Shown: positions 11,180 to 22,980, counted from the first letter of the stretch. The stretch is 60,000 nucleotides of DNA from Owenia fusiformis (GCA_903813345.2 CAIIXF020000002.1:32446109-32506108); one strand, 5' to 3'. The notes: generated from the sequence alone by a model not told the origin. Numbers and translations are program-made.

Positions 11180-14100
11180 ATGTCTGAATCGAAGATCAAC
11201 CCGGAAAAAGTTGTGTTTGGTGCTGGGGCAAAGACAGCTGAAGAGGTTAACACCTTGATTAACAAATCAGCACAGGAAGGCATCACCCAAGCAGAAGTCG
11301 ATGACATTTATAAGCAATGGGCTAAAACGTATGATCAGGTAATTACAAGAAAGTCCGCCAGAAGCTGTAATAACGTCAATATATCCATATTTACAGTAAA
11401 ATGTTAAATGTTTGTGAGTACTTCGAATTTAAAAAATAAGCAATCAAATGACAAAAATTGAAACAGTAAATGTAAAAATAGAAACCTTTTTGCTTATCCT
11501 AACTTTTGCATATTTTAGTTTGTTTTGTAGTTTAGCTATCATATCTGTGTCATCTTATATTTTGATATTTCTCTGCCATGTTATTTTCGGAAAAATTAAC
11601 ATGGCTGAACCTCCCTAAATTACAAAAGGCCACAGCTTTCCTGCACATTATACATTACTATCTGAAATATACAAAAGTTCATTTCGCTGTTTTATTGCGT
11701 CAGTAGAACCCCAAAAATAAGAAATCGGGAGACCACTGTGCAATAATATATGGAAAAGTATATTCATATTGTACATGAATGGCATTTGTGTATTTCAGAT
11801 TTTTTAGTTTTTTGTGCAATAAGCCTGTGCCCTCTTGTAATTTGAAGAATTTCAGCTATGTTAATCTTATTGAAAATAACATGGCAGAGAAGCATCCAAA
11901 TATAAGAGGCCACACAGTTTATAAGCCAATCCAGAAGCAATCCAAGATACACAAATGTCATGCATGTACAATAGGAATATATTTTTCCATATGTATTATT
12001 GCATAATGATATTTTGATTTCTTAATTTTTAGGTTTTACTGACGCAATTAAACAGTGAAATGGACTCTAGGATAAATATGAATGTTTCTATTTTACATAA
12101 ACTGTTTTAATTTGGTCATTAATTGCTTATTTTTTAAATTCAAAGTACTCACTAACATTTAAATTTTACTATAGCATGCCATCAAAATACCAACTGTGTA
12201 ATTCAGTGATGTTTACCTCGTTTAGGATACTCTACTTAACAGCTATAGCAGCACTAAACCATTGGCTGCTGCAAGGGTGTTGGCAGAATACATTGAAGAC
12301 AAGAGTGCACCAGTCCTTGATCTTGCTGCTGGAACTGGTATTGTTGGAGTAGAGGTAAGAATTGTAATCTTCTTCTCAATGGCTATAACAGCACAACACC
12401 ACTGGCTGCTGCAAGAGTGTTGGCAGAATACATTGAAGACAAGAGTGCACCAGTCCTGGACCTTGCTGCTGGGACTGGTATTGTTGGAGGAGAGGTAAGA
12501 ATTGTAATTTTCTTCTCAATGGCTATAACAGCACAACACCACTGGCTGCTGCAAGAGTGTTGGCAGAATACATTGAAGACAAGAGTGCACCAGTCCTGGA
12601 CCTTGCTGCTGGGACTGGTATTGTTGGAGGAGAGGTAAGAATTGTAATCTTCTTCTCAATGGCTATAACAGCACAACACCATTGGCTGCTGCAAGGGTGT
12701 TGGCAGAATACATTGAAGACAAGAGTGCACCAGTCCTGGACCTTGCTGCTGGGACTGGTATTGTTGGAGGAGAGGTAAGAATTGTAATCTTCTTCTCAAT
12801 GGCTATAACAGCACAACACCATTGGCTGCTGCAAGGGTGTTGGCAGAATACATTGAAGACAAGAGTGCACCAGTCCTTGATCTTGCTGCTGGGACTGGTA
12901 TTGTTGGAGTAGAGGTAAGAATTGTAATCTTCTTCTCAATGGCTATAACAGCACAACACCATTGGCTGCTGCAAGGGTGTTGGCAGAATACATTGAAGAC
13001 AAGAGTGCACCAGTCCTGGACCTTGCTGCTGGGACTGGTATTGTTGGAGGAGAGGTAAGAATTGTAATCTTCTTCTCAATGGCTATAACAGCACAACACC
13101 ATTGGCTGCTGCAAGGGTGTTGGCAGAATACATTGAAGACAAGAGTGCACCAGTCCTGGACCTTGCTGCTGGGACTGGTATTGTTGGAGGAGAGGTAAGA
13201 ACTAGTACGTCTTTTGCTGATCGGCTAATCGTGCTTTGTTTTTGATCTTTACATTATGATATATTCTGCTTTTTACAGCTGAAGGAACTGGGCTTCACTA
13301 ACATAGACGCCTTGGATGCAAGTCAAGCGATGCTCGACCAGGCCACAGAGAAAAATGTTTATAAGAGGCTTATATGTGACTATATGGGACCAAACACATT
13401 AGACATCAAAGACAGTATGTATAATGTGTATTAAATATCGTGTATCAGTATTAAAGGAATTGACAAAATTTTAATAACTTCCTCCTGTTAAAGCAGCACT
13501 GTTTTGAATAAATTGTATTGGTAGATTTAATATAACCGAACATAGTATTGTCTGTTGAGCATCACACAACATTACCGTTTATCATTTATTTAGGATTACG
13601 CAGGGGTCATTTTTCAAAATATTTTCTTGTAACTAAAGATGTTTTTGAAGAGATGATAGATAAGTAAAAATATCTTAAACGGTTTGACATCGAGAACATT
13701 TAATACAATTTCAACTGAAAAATAAGATCAAAATCTTATTTCACACTCGTGTGGGTGGTATAACTCATTAAACACTTTTAATTTTCTTAATTTATTGAGA
13801 ATATGTTAGTTATACTTACATCATTGACTATTTCTGAATTTGTAGAGTTACATACAACATTACATTTTTTTATTCATTTGAGATTCTACCAGGGGTATAA
13901 TTTACAAAATCATCAATTATAAAAAATTATTACAAAATGTGAAAATATGATAATCTTTGAGAGAACAGTGTTAAGGAAAACCTTGAACCGACCTTTGAAA
14001 GTAGGTGAAGCTTTGCAAAGTTCACATCTTTTGATTATTATTTTTTCTTTGACTTCGTTGACTTAACATCGGGATATCATCATGTATCAATATATAGAGA

Positions 14101-17100
14101 TTATCCTATATGAGGTTCAGGATATTGGGATTATCCCGAGGCCAATATAATATATCTGCCCGAGCGCCGTATGTCCCGAGGGTAGATATATTATATTGGC
14201 CAAGGGATAATCCAAATATCCTGAACCGACTATAGGATGATCTGTTTATCCCATACCAATCACATTGTTCAATTGGCCAAAGCTCAGAAACTTTGCAACC
14301 AACCGTGGAATTATTTTAAAATATTCATGTCCAGTTTTGTATTCTTGTCCGTAGCCGGATTTTCCTGTTCAAATCTTTGATTATTAACGGGGCATACTGC
14401 TCCTTCACTTCTTTAAAGCATCAAACAGATCGCGAATGTTTGCGTTTTTCTCCATTGTCGTTTACAGTATGCGAACGTTACAAAAAAGAACCAATACGGG
14501 AACAGCGATTATGACGTAGCGGGCAGATATACAGGGTGATCACTAAGTTCTGGGAATTTATCTGTCATTTCATTATTGTTCAATCAATTCACTTGAAATT
14601 TGCATGGTAAATGAGGAATGTAATTTTGGGTTGAATAAAACAGTCTTATAGTCATATGATGTCGCAATGGATAATTATTGTTACTATAGCAACATGACAA
14701 AGGGCGTAGCAGGTCAAGTAAAATTTGAATTCATTTTTATTTTACTTGGCTCAAAAGTATGGTTGATTAATACCTATGTGTTGGACATGTTTCTGTGATT
14801 CTTTATGTTTTATGTTAATATTTCAAACTTCAGTTTCTAAAGTAGCGGTCACACTAGCCGTGTAGGCTCACCGTTCGCCACCGTTTGGCTAATTATGGCC
14901 AGACGGCGACGGCCGCATTGTTTTTATACATTTTTGACCGGGACTATACCGTTCTATTCCGGGTCTGTACCGGCTTCTCATCGGCCTTGTACCGGACTTA
15001 CCGTGTTTCAGAATTCTTGCTTACCGTTCTCGCCGTGTTCTCAACTGGCGCATACCATCCTCTCACCAGGTTTTCACCGGCCGGAACGCCTGGATATCGG
15101 CCGAACCGCCTTGATGGCGTCATGCAAACGCTCACAATATTTAACTCACTTTTTGGTATGTATGCTCAACCATCCACGTGTTCAAAGCTAAATGATTTAT
15201 ATAATTAATTTGCTTATACATCTTAATTATGTTCAATAACATTACAAGTTTGTCTATATTTAACTGTACAGTGTGGCCACATAGCTTGTCCATCCTGTAA
15301 GCAGCTAGTTGGGTCAACCGAGTTAAGTCTTTCTCTGTAATAGTTAGTATGTTTATTCCATGAAAATACGTTGAAAATGAATAGGTCTCGAGAACTTGAC
15401 CAATTTTGGTAGACAAACATGCAATATCTATATTTCATCCGACCATATCACGTTTTACGTTTTTACTATACGTTTTGAAACTAATTGCTCTGAGGGGTAA
15501 CTATTTGTTTTGACATTACATTTTACGCAAAGCGTTATTGGAAGGTACAGATTGAACCTTTACTCCCCTCCAACGTTTAGAAATATTTTTCCTCATTAAA
15601 ATGGAGGGATTCGAAGTGAACTGTACTCGAATTGGAATTGAAGTCAGTTTATTGAATCACTAATAAAAATATGCCAAATCTTATTTGATTTCGAAAAAAG
15701 ACGGCGGTGTTTTATATTCTTTTTATAACGTTTTGTAAAACGGCAACTACATATATTTTGTGATAATTGCGTCAACGTATATATTACAGGTCTTAGACCT
15801 GCGTCGTTTGAGTTATATACCAAAAAATATTGACATTTTGCACGCTGGTGACGTCGCGCCTTTTTAAATTAATCAAATAACTCAGAAGGGTATCACTCGA
15901 AAATTCACGGAAGACTTCACATCTTTGTTATACCGTAGCTTATAATCATTAAGGGATTAATGGGTGAACGTTAAGTTGTCATGAACATGAATATTGCTGC
16001 AGTTTTATTGAATTTTCTGACAGAAATCGGCTCTTCCTCCACCCTATTAATTTTTTTTATATAATTGGTCGTGTAAATGAGAAATAAAGCTTTCACAACT
16101 TTTTGATGGACGGTAACGTGAACAGAAAGATCACGTAAAATGCATAAAACAGTTGATAGTTCGAAGTTTGGCTTATAATGCTAACTGGACATTTATTTTC
16201 ACTTTTATTTGAGCTTTAATCATTTTTGCAATTTATTTATTTTCTTCGTGTATGATAAAAGAAATATATTTGTAACTTGTTTTTCTCAGTGTCTTCAAAA
16301 GAATCTCTGTCAAAGTGGTTTGAGTGGATTTGTGGCTTCAAAGTACAAATGAGAAAGTCGAAGAATTGATGTCTCGAGTTACGGGACAAAACCTTGGACA
16401 ATACCTGAATATTTAAATAAACTGGAGGCAAAATTGTTGAAACAGCAGAACACGGTGACAACACTGCGTCACGAGGCGGTACAATTGCGAGTTCACGGTA
16501 ATAGGATGTTTAGAGACTGTTACCTAAGCGTTAAGCGGCTGGTACCGTGAAAATCCTTTTTAAGTGACCTTTCAAACCCCCGTTTGAACCTCGTTTATCG
16601 GAAGGTACCCAAGCGGTACACTCTCGTTCGCAGCCCGTCACTGATAGAGTCAACGTCCACCCTCGTCCCATTACCGCTCTGCGGACGTGTCCTTAACGGC
16701 GGCACCGTCCTTATACCATTCCCGTACCGCTATCACCGTTCGCAACCGAACGTTACTCAAACGGGAAAAGTTTTGAGCATGCTCAAAAAATTCGCCGGGT
16801 GTGGATGGACGGCAACGTTCCCTGAACGTTTCTCAACGGGCGGGAAACGACCCACCGTGTGGCCATACCGTGCACCGCCGTCTGGCCATAATTAGCCACA
16901 CGGTGGCGAACGGTGAGCCTACACGGCTAGTGTGACCGCTACTTAAAGTAACATCTGTATTGTAATAAAAGAGTGTACTTTGCTCTATTTTATTATGATT
17001 CGTCAGACTCTCAAAGTCACAATCATGACTCAAAATAGCAGGGAGTTTATCTTCCATTATGGCTTTGCTCCTTCCCTCTGCTCAAACTGCCCATACTACT

Positions 17101-20100
17101 CTTGAAGAATTAGGGTTCACACAAGTTGTTAATGCCCCAAATTCACCACATAATATTCACCAGATGGGGCACCATTAGGCTTTACTACATTTGGGGTGTT
17201 GAAGCATCATATGAAAGGTCTTAAGTTTGACTCTGATAAGGGAGTGATTTCAAAGGCTTGAGCAAATCTTCAAGGGATACCAAAGGGAGGACTGGACACG
17301 TCTTTATGGACTAGGTTTGTCAACAATGCATGTTCATCCAGGCTAATAGAACCTATTGTAAATGAAATAATCCTATCAGCACTGAAGTATACTTTTGGAT
17401 AAATGACTTCAAGAGTGCTTGTCTGCCTCTAGTACAAGTAGTTTGATGCAACTATCTGGGCAAGATAAATATGTTTTAGCTGGAAATTTTCAGATTAACA
17501 TCAGTCAAAATTTGCTGACCCGCAGACCACTTTTACTTTTTTTATAATTATAATAAAATAAACTGTAGAAGCCATATGTATATGAAACCGTGTCTGTCAA
17601 TTCAGAATTGTCTAATGTACACCTGCTAAAAATTTCAACTCAAATTGTTGAGAAATCTTGAAATAACAGACTAATTCCCAGAACTTAATGATCACCCTGT
17701 ACTATATCTGCCCGCTCGGAGAGGGACGTAAAGCTATATCTGCCCGCTGATGAAAATATAAGTTTTTGCAAACCGGCTCTATGTACCCGTAACACGTCCA
17801 AGTATGGGATAAATGATGATATCCCCATGCAAAGTCAATATTTTCGAAGATTCGAAATTATATACATTGGATTTATACCTAATTTATGATGACACTTGAC
17901 AGATACATAGGGGTTATGTACTGGGAGGTTTTGGATACAGGGAATATCCCGAGGGATATACAATATATTTTTTCCCGAGGGACCGAAGGGACCGAGGGAA
18001 GATGTATTGTATATCCAAAGGGATATTCCATGTATCTAAACCGACCGTGCATAACTGGTGTATCTCATGCTTGAGTGGGTTTAGGGTAGATATAGCCTTT
18101 TCCACCTTTTTCAAATGACAAAAGATATTTATATTTAACATTTTCGTAATATTCTTTTTGTTCAATACAATGAAACTGTAACATTTAAACTTAAAAAATT
18201 TAAATTTTAAAATTAAAAAATTAAAACTTTTGATATTTGAACTTTTTTAAAATTTTGAAAAATTCCCGGGAGCGGGATGGATATATTATATCTGCCCGCA
18301 TTTGGCCTGGAGCGGGACATATACAATATATCCTGCCCGCTCCTCAGATACGATATATATTCCCGGGTGATATCTACCCCAAACCCACTCAAGTATGAGA
18401 TACTTTACAATACAATACTTTAAGGGTAAGAGACAACAGAATAAAGTTCAGAATTGTTACTTTTCAATTGTTTGGGTAGGGGTACTATTTGATGATTTTT
18501 TACACTTTTTATGTTTAATTTCGCTGTTTCTGGTAGGAGGGTGCAAAGGTAAAATGTTATTCAGTGAGGGGCTATTCAATTTTAGTGAGGGGGTGCCTTA
18601 GGAGGTGCATTCGCACCCAACTCACCCCATCATCCCCCATTCGACGGGCGTGTACATTTATGTATGTCCATGTCCATGACCACGAATAAAAAATAACAAG
18701 AAAATTAATCAAAATAGGTGTGGCAATAAGTGCAACCCTTGGGAACAGCAATGATAAAGATAATCAAAAAACATGGATTTAACATCACATAAATAGTATT
18801 CTCTTACTTGTCAAACCCTGAAGAACGATATAAGTGTGCAATGAAGATGAAATAAATGTGTTCATTATTTTTAAAATTTGAACAAAAAATACAGACGGAC
18901 AGAAAGTATCATTTTCAGTTGTAAACTTTAAAAAATATCAAGATTTAATATTTCCCAATTTTTAATTTTATGGACCCCTGCCAGACCCTTCATAAATAAG
19001 TAAACAGTAATGTAGACAGGTGCTCAACAGGTGAAAACGTTTGTAGGAATGTGTATCAAAATGAGTGCTAAATCAACAAGAGGGAACAACTTAAGTAGGG
19101 CTTATCTTAAAATGTCATTGAGCTCTATATCTCGTAGTCAAATAAAAGGTGCACATCATGATTCGCGACATGTGGCATTTCTTGTAAACTTTATTTCAAC
19201 AAATAATATCTACATTTATTAACAGACTTTGTAACTAGTATCTACATTTTATCTCGAGATACTCAAGAAAGAATTTTGATTTTGTTCTGTTAGTTGAGAA
19301 ATTAATTGAATCTCAAGTAGTGTTGTCGCGAAATTATTCTTAGCCATTCTTAAACTCCAATTAGGTAAAAACAAAATAGAACGAGTCGTATCTTATTTCA
19401 AAGAATGTACAGTTGTAACAAAAGATGAGTACATTTTTATATTATTTTCAACGAATGAACATTTGACAAGCTATCGAAAAAAGTGTGACACAAAAGACAT
19501 TTTTTGACAGCTTTTGATAGCTTCCATCATCTAAAAAAATATACAAATGTACATGTACTATTCTTTTAAATAAAACAATTTATTATTTTGTGATACTTTT
19601 GCAACCTGCTAGCGTACAAATTCTCCTCCATGATACCCATGCAATGTTCTACACTGCACATGGCCTATTACATGCAGTGCGCTGAATTTGATCACTACTC
19701 TCTCACTCATATACAAAAATTGAATAAATCAAAGTTAGAAGGGGTTCATATCCTTTAATCGATGAGAGATGTGTTTATGCCAGTTATGATATGTGCATGG
19801 CTCTAGGATCATAACTTAAAATTTAACTAGCATTATGATTGGATTGGATTGGTTTGGATAAATGAACCATGGTTTGATTCAAGAAAACACATCAGGTCCG
19901 TAGCCAGCTTTTGCCAAGGATGGGGGTCACTTTTTAAATAATTCAAGGAATGTAAAAATTTGACCATTTTAGCCTAAATCACTTGAAAGGTGATTATCGA
20001 ACCCCGACTCCCGCTGGTTACGGGTGTGCAATATGAAATGTATGCATTCTCTCCATTAAAACTTTTCTATTCCGTATTATAAGATACCTACAGTGGCGCT

Positions 20101-20598
20101 GTGGCGACTGGTTGCTTTGGAGAGGGGCATGCTAAACAAGACTGTTTCTTGGAAATCATAAGAGTCATTAAGCCAGGTAATTAATCATCAATCCCATTTC
20201 TGTCTTAAACTGTACGTAAGAACGACTTATCTAGGAAAACATTCGAATACTCAAATACTCGATAGTATAATTTAAGGTTTCCCAAAAAGTAACAACAGTT
20301 CACAACAAAGTAAATAAATTATTTCATCTTCTTAAATTCGTACTCATAGTCTTGTCCTCTTGTGTCTAAGAGTAGAGATGTTGCATCTTCTTTTATATTT
20401 CATAAGACTTTGTTTTTAGGTGGCACATTGGTTTTCCAAATAACAAACGCTAAAGTCTCTAGCACATGTTTGATTGGATTTGACGATACACTAAATACTC
20501 ACGAGGACAACAATTTATGGACTTTGATTAAGAAAGAACTAGTTTCTTCTTCAGTTGGTACCGGGGATTATTTAAGATTTGTGTATAGGATTAAGTAA
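11180..20598 (+). CDS. METTL27: METTL27-like methyltransferase gene B, complete (5 exons)
   Basis: Complete predicted SAM-dependent methyltransferase, 231 codons; human METTL27 is of similar length. Exons: 11180-11338 (ATG; N-terminal helices ending YKQWAKTYDQ), 12226-12354 (motif I VLDLAAGTGIVG), 13279-13414 (motif II region NIDALDASQAML, then LICDYMGPN), 20084-20176 (GAVATGCFGEGH, then EIIRVIKPG) and 20420-20598 (last strand-helix region, stop TAA). All introns are GT-AG with phases 0, 0, 1, 1, and the lengths sum to a multiple of three. After exon 2 come six more copies of most of that exon (to 13200), probably skipped. Intron 3 is 6.7 kb and full of nested transposons. The ATG has favourable context and no earlier in-frame ATG was seen. 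AATAAA occurs about 175 bp after the stop. The biochemical substrate is unknown. Confidence 0.88.
11390..12176. repeat. Large diverged inverted repeat in gene B intron 1
   Basis: Most of the 0.9-kb intron folds on itself. The left segment from about 11405 (GTGAGTACTTCGAATTTAAA) pairs with a right segment ending near 12165 (TTTAAATTCAAAGTACTCAC). The pairing continues inward through GCCATGTTATTTTC-like and TATTGCGTCAGTA-like blocks. The arms are diverged with indels. It is probably a decayed foldback element and is non-coding. Confidence 0.65.
12226..13200 (+). repeat. Seven-copy tandem array of methyltransferase exon 2 (140-bp period)
   Basis: GT donors recur at 12355, 12495, 12635, 12775, 12915, 13055 and 13195, exactly 140 bp apart. 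Each unit holds the coding stretch from about ACACCATTGGCTGCTGC to the donor, including the codons of VLDLAAGTGIVG, plus about 12 bp of intron. Only copy 1 begins after a good pyrimidine-tract acceptor (12225). Copies 2-7 begin part-way into the exon (LNGYNSTTPL, as in gene C), so the first codons and acceptor are missing. The 140-bp unit is not a multiple of three. Splicing at the only nearby AG (in CTATAACAG) would add 103 nt and shift the frame. I infer copy 1 is used and the rest are spliced out as intron. Copies 1 and 5 share GTAGAG at the end; the others have GGAGAG. Confidence 0.9.
14841..16943. mobile_element. 2.1-kb TIR transposon, GC-rich ends, TAA target duplication
   Basis: Inverted repeats of about 66 bp begin AGTAGCGGTCACACTAGCC at 14841 and mirror at the right end (to 16943). 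TAA flanks both sides (14838-14840 and 16944-16946). A 3-bp TWA duplication is characteristic of PIF/Harbinger, but I see no transposase, so the assignment is tentative. The outer 300-400 bp at each end are GC-rich and full of CCGT, ACCGG and CGTTC words; the middle is AT-rich. The overlapping ORFs at 14885-15208 and 16584-16895 are in this biased sequence and are not credible genes. Confidence 0.72.
17050..17400 (+). pseudogene. Mariner transposase C-terminal remnant
   Basis: Across frameshifts, the plus strand reads AQTAHTTLEELGFTQVV, which fits the DNAPAH-type block. From about 17167 it continues to GVLKHHMKGLKFDSDKGVI, the usual mariner segment after the third catalytic residue. Stops break the frame, including TGA near 17258. 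It is the decayed core of the element at 14530-17701 and is not functional. Confidence 0.65.
17911..18403. mobile_element. Composite hairpin element, copy 3
   Basis: The hairpin module (17911-18058) begins GGGTTATGTACTGGGAGG, has the loop GAGGGACCGAAGGGACCGAG, and ends near ACCGACCGTGCATAACTGG. The second module (18060-18403) is bounded by GTATCTCATGCTTGAGTGGG and its inverted partner ending ACTCAAGTATGAGATAC, with internal GAGCGGGA..ATATAC words. It is the best-preserved copy, in gene B intron 3. Confidence 0.72.
18404..20083. other. Distal part of gene B intron 3, no gene recognised
   Basis: No exon or transposase motif was found. A one-sided fragment starting GTCCGTAGCCAGCTTTTGCC at about 19895 belongs to the CCCGTAGCCAG MITE family seen at 33521. 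The rest is unclassified AT-rich sequence. Confidence 0.4.
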
Positions 20599-21221
20599 TT
20601 TGCGCATGATGATACGCAGGACTGAAAAGTACATTATATAAAAATGATAGAAAGTGACAGAAAATGATGTACATGATATGATATACCCGCATCTCTCTTC
20701 TTTCCTATCCCATTCTTGATAATTTCTTTCTTCACTTTTAGTTGTAATTGCAATTATTAGATTCAGCAAAAAAAATAAAAAAGTAAAAGTATTGGTATAT
20801 GTAAAGTACATATATTGAATAGGCCGTGTTTTTATAATTGATAATGTTGTAAATGCTCTATCCAGGAGCTAGGATATCGAGCTTATGTATGTTTAGGGTA
20901 AAATTATATATAAAAAATTAATGCTACATATTCAATCTTCATTTACATGTTAAGAAGAAGAAAGATTTTACATTATCAGCTGCACACCATTCAGCCATGT
21001 AAAAGCTGTTTATTACACAATCATTGGGATAAAGTCGTCATGTTTATGGTTTTATCGCGATCATGGGGCGTTCCGATCATGGGGCGTTCCATCGCGATTC
21101 CAGGAAAATCACTTATTGGATTTTCTTCAAATTTGTTCAGAAGACTTTTGGACGGCTATCTTGTTTTCTTTGGGCCAAATTGGGAAGTTCTTTTTGATAA
21201 ATCGTGTTATCGCGATTCATA
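20599..21221. other. Gene B 3' flank
   Basis: Contains the likely 3' UTR with an AATAAA within the A-rich run near 20770. The ORF at 20947-21297 has no recognised domain and runs into the MITE at 21222. Within it, GATCATGGGGCGTTCC is repeated in tandem near 21059-21090, flanked by TCGCGAT words. Confidence 0.45.
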
Positions 21222-22043
21222 TATCGGGTGTCCCAAAAAAATGAGACACTTTTTGCCAAGTATTTTCTCGGCAACTGATCAGCCAATTTTTTTGTAAATT
21301 TGTACAAAGTAGCCCTAAAGTATCGTAAGAAAGGTACAGAAATATGACAAAGATCAGATAAATGTTATGTGAGAACTAAGAAAGATAGCATGTCAAAATG
21401 TCCTATACCGGAGCAATACAATCAGAATTTTCATCGCGTTTGTACCCAAAAATTGGAAGAATTTGACAAGTGATTTCTCAGCAATGGGTAAGTAAAATTA
21501 TTTGAAAACTTTACTTGAGAAACTTTAGGGTATCTTTTGCTCATGCCATGAAAATGTAAGAGATTGGCTTCATAATTATGTGTGTATTGTTGGATTAAAA
21601 ACAGTATGTAAAAATAACCAATATCGATGTAAATCACACTTATTAATCCTTTTCATGCAAAATACCTTTCCATATTTATTCTAACAATATCACCTCCAAT
21701 GAATTTTTGAGAATGAAGGGATTTGGGATATTTGGGAAGAATGAAATGAATTAAGTAGACATGACACACAGACAAGCTATTTTGACTTATTTACAAATGA
21801 TATCACCTGATAGCTGGTACAAACATTATAGAGGTCTCATCGCAGACCTCCGGTATGGGGATTTTTGACATGCTATTTTGAATCTCTTATTCCTCGCAGA
21901 ATATTTACTTGATCTTTTTTATATTTGTACAACTTGCTAATGATACTCTCAGGCTAATTTGTAAAAATTATCAGTGAATTTGGTCTATTTGTTGCCGAGA
22001 AAATACTTGGCAAAAGGTGTCTCATTTTTTGGGACACCCGATA
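21222..22043. mobile_element. Mariner-type MITE, about 820 bp
   Basis: The left end TATCGGGTGTCCCAAAAAAA, continuing through TGAGACACTTTTTGCC and AAGTATTTTCTCGGCAACTG, is mirrored at the right end (about 21985-22043). The TIRs are roughly 65 bp, longer than a minimal mariner TIR. TA flanks both ends. The interior is AT-rich with no transposase. Confidence 0.78.
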
Positions 22044-22059
22044 TATACTGGTCAACTCA

Positions 22060-22180
22060 ACCCTTAGTCAAGTCGACCCCAAGTCAAGTCAACCCTTAGT
22101 CAAGTCGACCCCAAGTCATCTTAATCCTTAGTCAACTCAACCCCAAGTCATCTCAACCCTTGGTCAACTCAAGCCTTAGT
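22060..22180. repeat. Minisatellite of GTCAA words (plus orientation)
   Basis: An irregular tandem array of units such as CAACCCTTAGTCAAGTCGA and CCCCAAGTCAACTCAA. The reverse-complement array sits at 23460-23606, so the two face each other about 1.3 kb apart. No coding meaning. Confidence 0.75.
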
Positions 22181-22417
22181 AATGTTGAGTGTAGTATTTC
22201 ACAACACCAACATGTGCTTCTATGACCCGGTGACCTAATAAGGTCAAACTTATTTGTAAACAAGCTTTCATTTAAGATCGAGCATTGCTTCCAGTAAACT
22301 CGACCCCTGCATATTTAAATATCTATAAAAAAAATTAATGTACCTTTCATTATGATGTTAAAGAATTATGAAAAAATGAAAAAGATATATGAATGAATTG
22401 TAAAGTAATTTTCTGAA

Positions 22418-22980
22418 TTTATAGGTTGTACGTCTAATTTTCTGAGTGGAGAGGTTAAGCTAACGATGTTTTTCACAACGTAACCGTGAACGCAAAGTAC
22501 AAAAATTAACAAAGGAATGTATCGAGCGCTCATAGTTTTATGCGCGCTTAGTCTACTTCAGATACTCTTTCAGCTTCAGAGTTTCGGGTTTAGAACGGGA
22601 GATTTGAAATTTGACGTTGGGTCAACGGGAACCATTTTACTCGTGTCTATTGAACACTATGCTGTCAATTTTGATTTCGATGCACAGTTGAATTCTTGCT
22701 GAACACGATGATGTATGTCATGCATGATTTAGCGCCAAAAATCTTACGAAACGAGCTCGTTTAAAATATGTATTAGAAAACCAGCTATAAAACCGCATCA
22801 ATGACATACTATAGAATCATTACACGCTATGGTGTAGTCTAAACAAACACTGGATTTGAACGGCTATTTATATGAGAAGGCTACATGAATTTGTATATGG
22901 TCGAGTGATACGCACAGGTTCAGTTTCGATGATATATGCAAAGCTTAACCTCTCAAATTTATAGGTTGTACGTCGTATAA
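22418..22980. mobile_element. Small TIR element GAGAGGTTAAGC within a duplicated target
   Basis: GAGAGGTTAAGC at about 22449 pairs with GCTTAACCTCTC at about 22945. The phrase AATTTATAGGTTGTACGTC occurs directly on both sides (about 22418 and 22958), which is longer than a normal target duplication. The ORF at 22517-22702 inside begins with a hydrophobic stretch but is short and unrecognised. Confidence 0.5.

Larger units (their letters stand above)
14530..17701. mobile_element. Mariner-type transposon remnant with internal insertion
   Basis: Terminal inverted repeats: TACAGGGTGATCACTAAG at 14530 and its reverse complement, preceded by TTCCCAGAA, ending at 17701, with TA at both edges. Without the 2.1-kb insertion at 14841-16943 the element is about 1.07 kb. 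The remaining internal sequence on the right encodes a decayed transposase C-terminus. Confidence 0.75.
14094..17813. mobile_element. Composite hairpin element, copy 2, split by nested insertions
   Basis: Hairpin module at 14094-14244, with arms around GAGGTTCAGGATAT and ATATCCTGAACCGAC and loop GAGCGCCGTATGTCCCGAG. It is followed by a second module whose end TTTATCCCATACC (14245) pairs with GTATGGGATAAA (ends 17813). The second module is interrupted by the mariner remnant at 14530-17701. On both sides of that insertion the host sequence reads AGCGGGCAGATAT or its inverse. This is the same order as at 4186-4590 and 17911-18403. It lies in gene B intron 3. Confidence 0.65.

Noticed and set aside
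12262-13198. A chain of overlapping plus-strand ORFs across the exon 2 array as separate small proteins
   Set aside because: They are the same exon read through the donor into the next copy in a shifted frame; several begin with TTG, not ATG. They are explained by the 140-bp repeat.
14885-15208. Overlapping GC-rich ORFs at the ends of the 2.1-kb transposon
   Set aside because: Two frames are open at once because of word-repeat composition; no transposase motif.
20947-21297. A 116-residue plus-strand ORF after gene B
   Set aside because: Unrecognised product, and its end runs into the TIR of the MITE at 21222.
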